Origin: Thermomicrobiales bacterium
Lineage (GTDB): Bacteria; Chloroflexota; Chloroflexia; Thermomicrobiales; UBA6265
Length of the DNA stretch: 14,637 nt
Assembly (NCBI GenBank): GCA_025928535.1
Contig: JAICJJ010000016.1
Span: 1-14,637, forward strand
Reading direction: 5' to 3'
Both the position numbers and the translations under genes were made by a program. This document shows, one piece after another, positions 14,390 through 14,637 of this stretch (positions within the stretch are counted from its first letter, which is position 1; each line of letters begins with the position of its first letter). The notes under the pieces were generated by a model. That model did not search any database, had not been told where the DNA came from, and was given only the letters and a program-made list of their open reading frames with translations.

Positions 14390-14426
14390 CCCTACCCGCC
14401 GCGCGCGGCGCGAGGAGCGGCGCCAG

Positions 14427-14637
14427 ATGGAAACAACCGAACGCCTCCAGCGCGTGCTCGCCGCGCGCGGCATCGGCTCGCGCCGCAAGGCGGAAGACCT
14501 CATTCGCGACGGACGCGTGCGGGTCGATGGCGAGGTTGTGACGGAACTCGGCGTCCGGGTCGATCCGCGCGCGCGGATGGACCGCGGTGGCCGCCCCCAG
14601 CGCCCGCAGCGCCTGCGCTACATCGCGCTGTACAAAC
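14427..14637 (+). CDS. RsuA/RluB-family pseudouridine synthase, N-terminal fragment
   Basis: The frame opens at ATG 14427, with GAGGAG (14412-14417) 9 nt upstream, and runs off the window, leaving 70 residues and no stop. The start is an S4 RNA-binding domain: ERLQRVLAARGIGSRRKAED (5-24), then IRDGRVRVDGEVVTELGVRVDP (26-47). It is followed by an Arg/Pro-rich linker and RYIALYK (64-70), the strand leading into the catalytic domain of RsuA/RluB/RluF-type enzymes (usually followed by PxG). These enzymes isomerise specific uridines in 16S or 23S rRNA. The catalytic Asp lies beyond the window, so the target (RsuA versus RluB type) cannot be decided, although the pattern resembles the large-subunit RluB group in GC-rich bacteria. 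Confidence 0.92.
   Translation, partial: METTERLQRVLAARGIGSRRKAEDLIRDGRVRVDGEVVTELGVRVDPRARMDRGGRPQRPQRLRYIALYK

Overview
The window is a gene-dense piece of a GC-rich bacterial chromosome (about two-thirds G+C), with housekeeping and DNA-repair genes and almost no intergenic space. Residue choice (Ala/Arg-rich, Lys-poor), gene content and TATA-type -10 boxes standing out of GC-rich DNA fit a Chloroflexota-type bacterium (Thermomicrobia/Limnocylindria-like). That placement is inference; no rRNA or other strict marker is present. I see no tRNA, rRNA, CRISPR array, insertion sequence, phage gene or integron.

Layout. 1-482 (+): the C-terminus of an amidase-signature enzyme, then a 70-residue orphan protein. 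489-4263 (-): read from right to left, an MgtE magnesium channel, an AlkA-type DNA glycosylase, a DedA membrane protein with its own promoter, and an endonuclease III homologue with an intact 4Fe-4S cysteine set. 4371-11191 (+): an orphan soluble protein; uvrC, which looks leaderless; a TsaC/Sua5 enzyme for tRNA t6A starting 1 nt after the uvrC stop; a polytopic membrane protein of unknown function with a small acidic coiled-coil partner; and rarA overlapping rph (RNase PH). 11205-13069 (-): a calcineurin-like metallophosphoesterase whose stop overlaps the start of a HisC-like fold-type I protein. 13193-14637 (+): a D-Ala-D-Ala carboxypeptidase (peptidase S11) and the beginning of an RsuA/RluB-type pseudouridine synthase cut by the window edge.

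Functional themes. Four genes act in DNA maintenance (nth-like, alkA-like, uvrC, rarA). Three act on RNA (tsaC, rph, the pseudouridine synthase).

The most unusual gene is the HisC-like protein at 11205-12236. It keeps the aminotransferase fold landmarks but has Thr where the Schiff-base lysine should be, and it has no lysine anywhere in the catalytic region. It is an intact frame with a good Shine-Dalgarno sequence and is translationally coupled to a phosphoesterase, so it looks like a maintained pseudo-enzyme or repurposed fold. Other points worth a look are a recurrent CTATACT/CTACGAT-type -10 motif, two hairpin regions between genes, and a strong excess of GATC.
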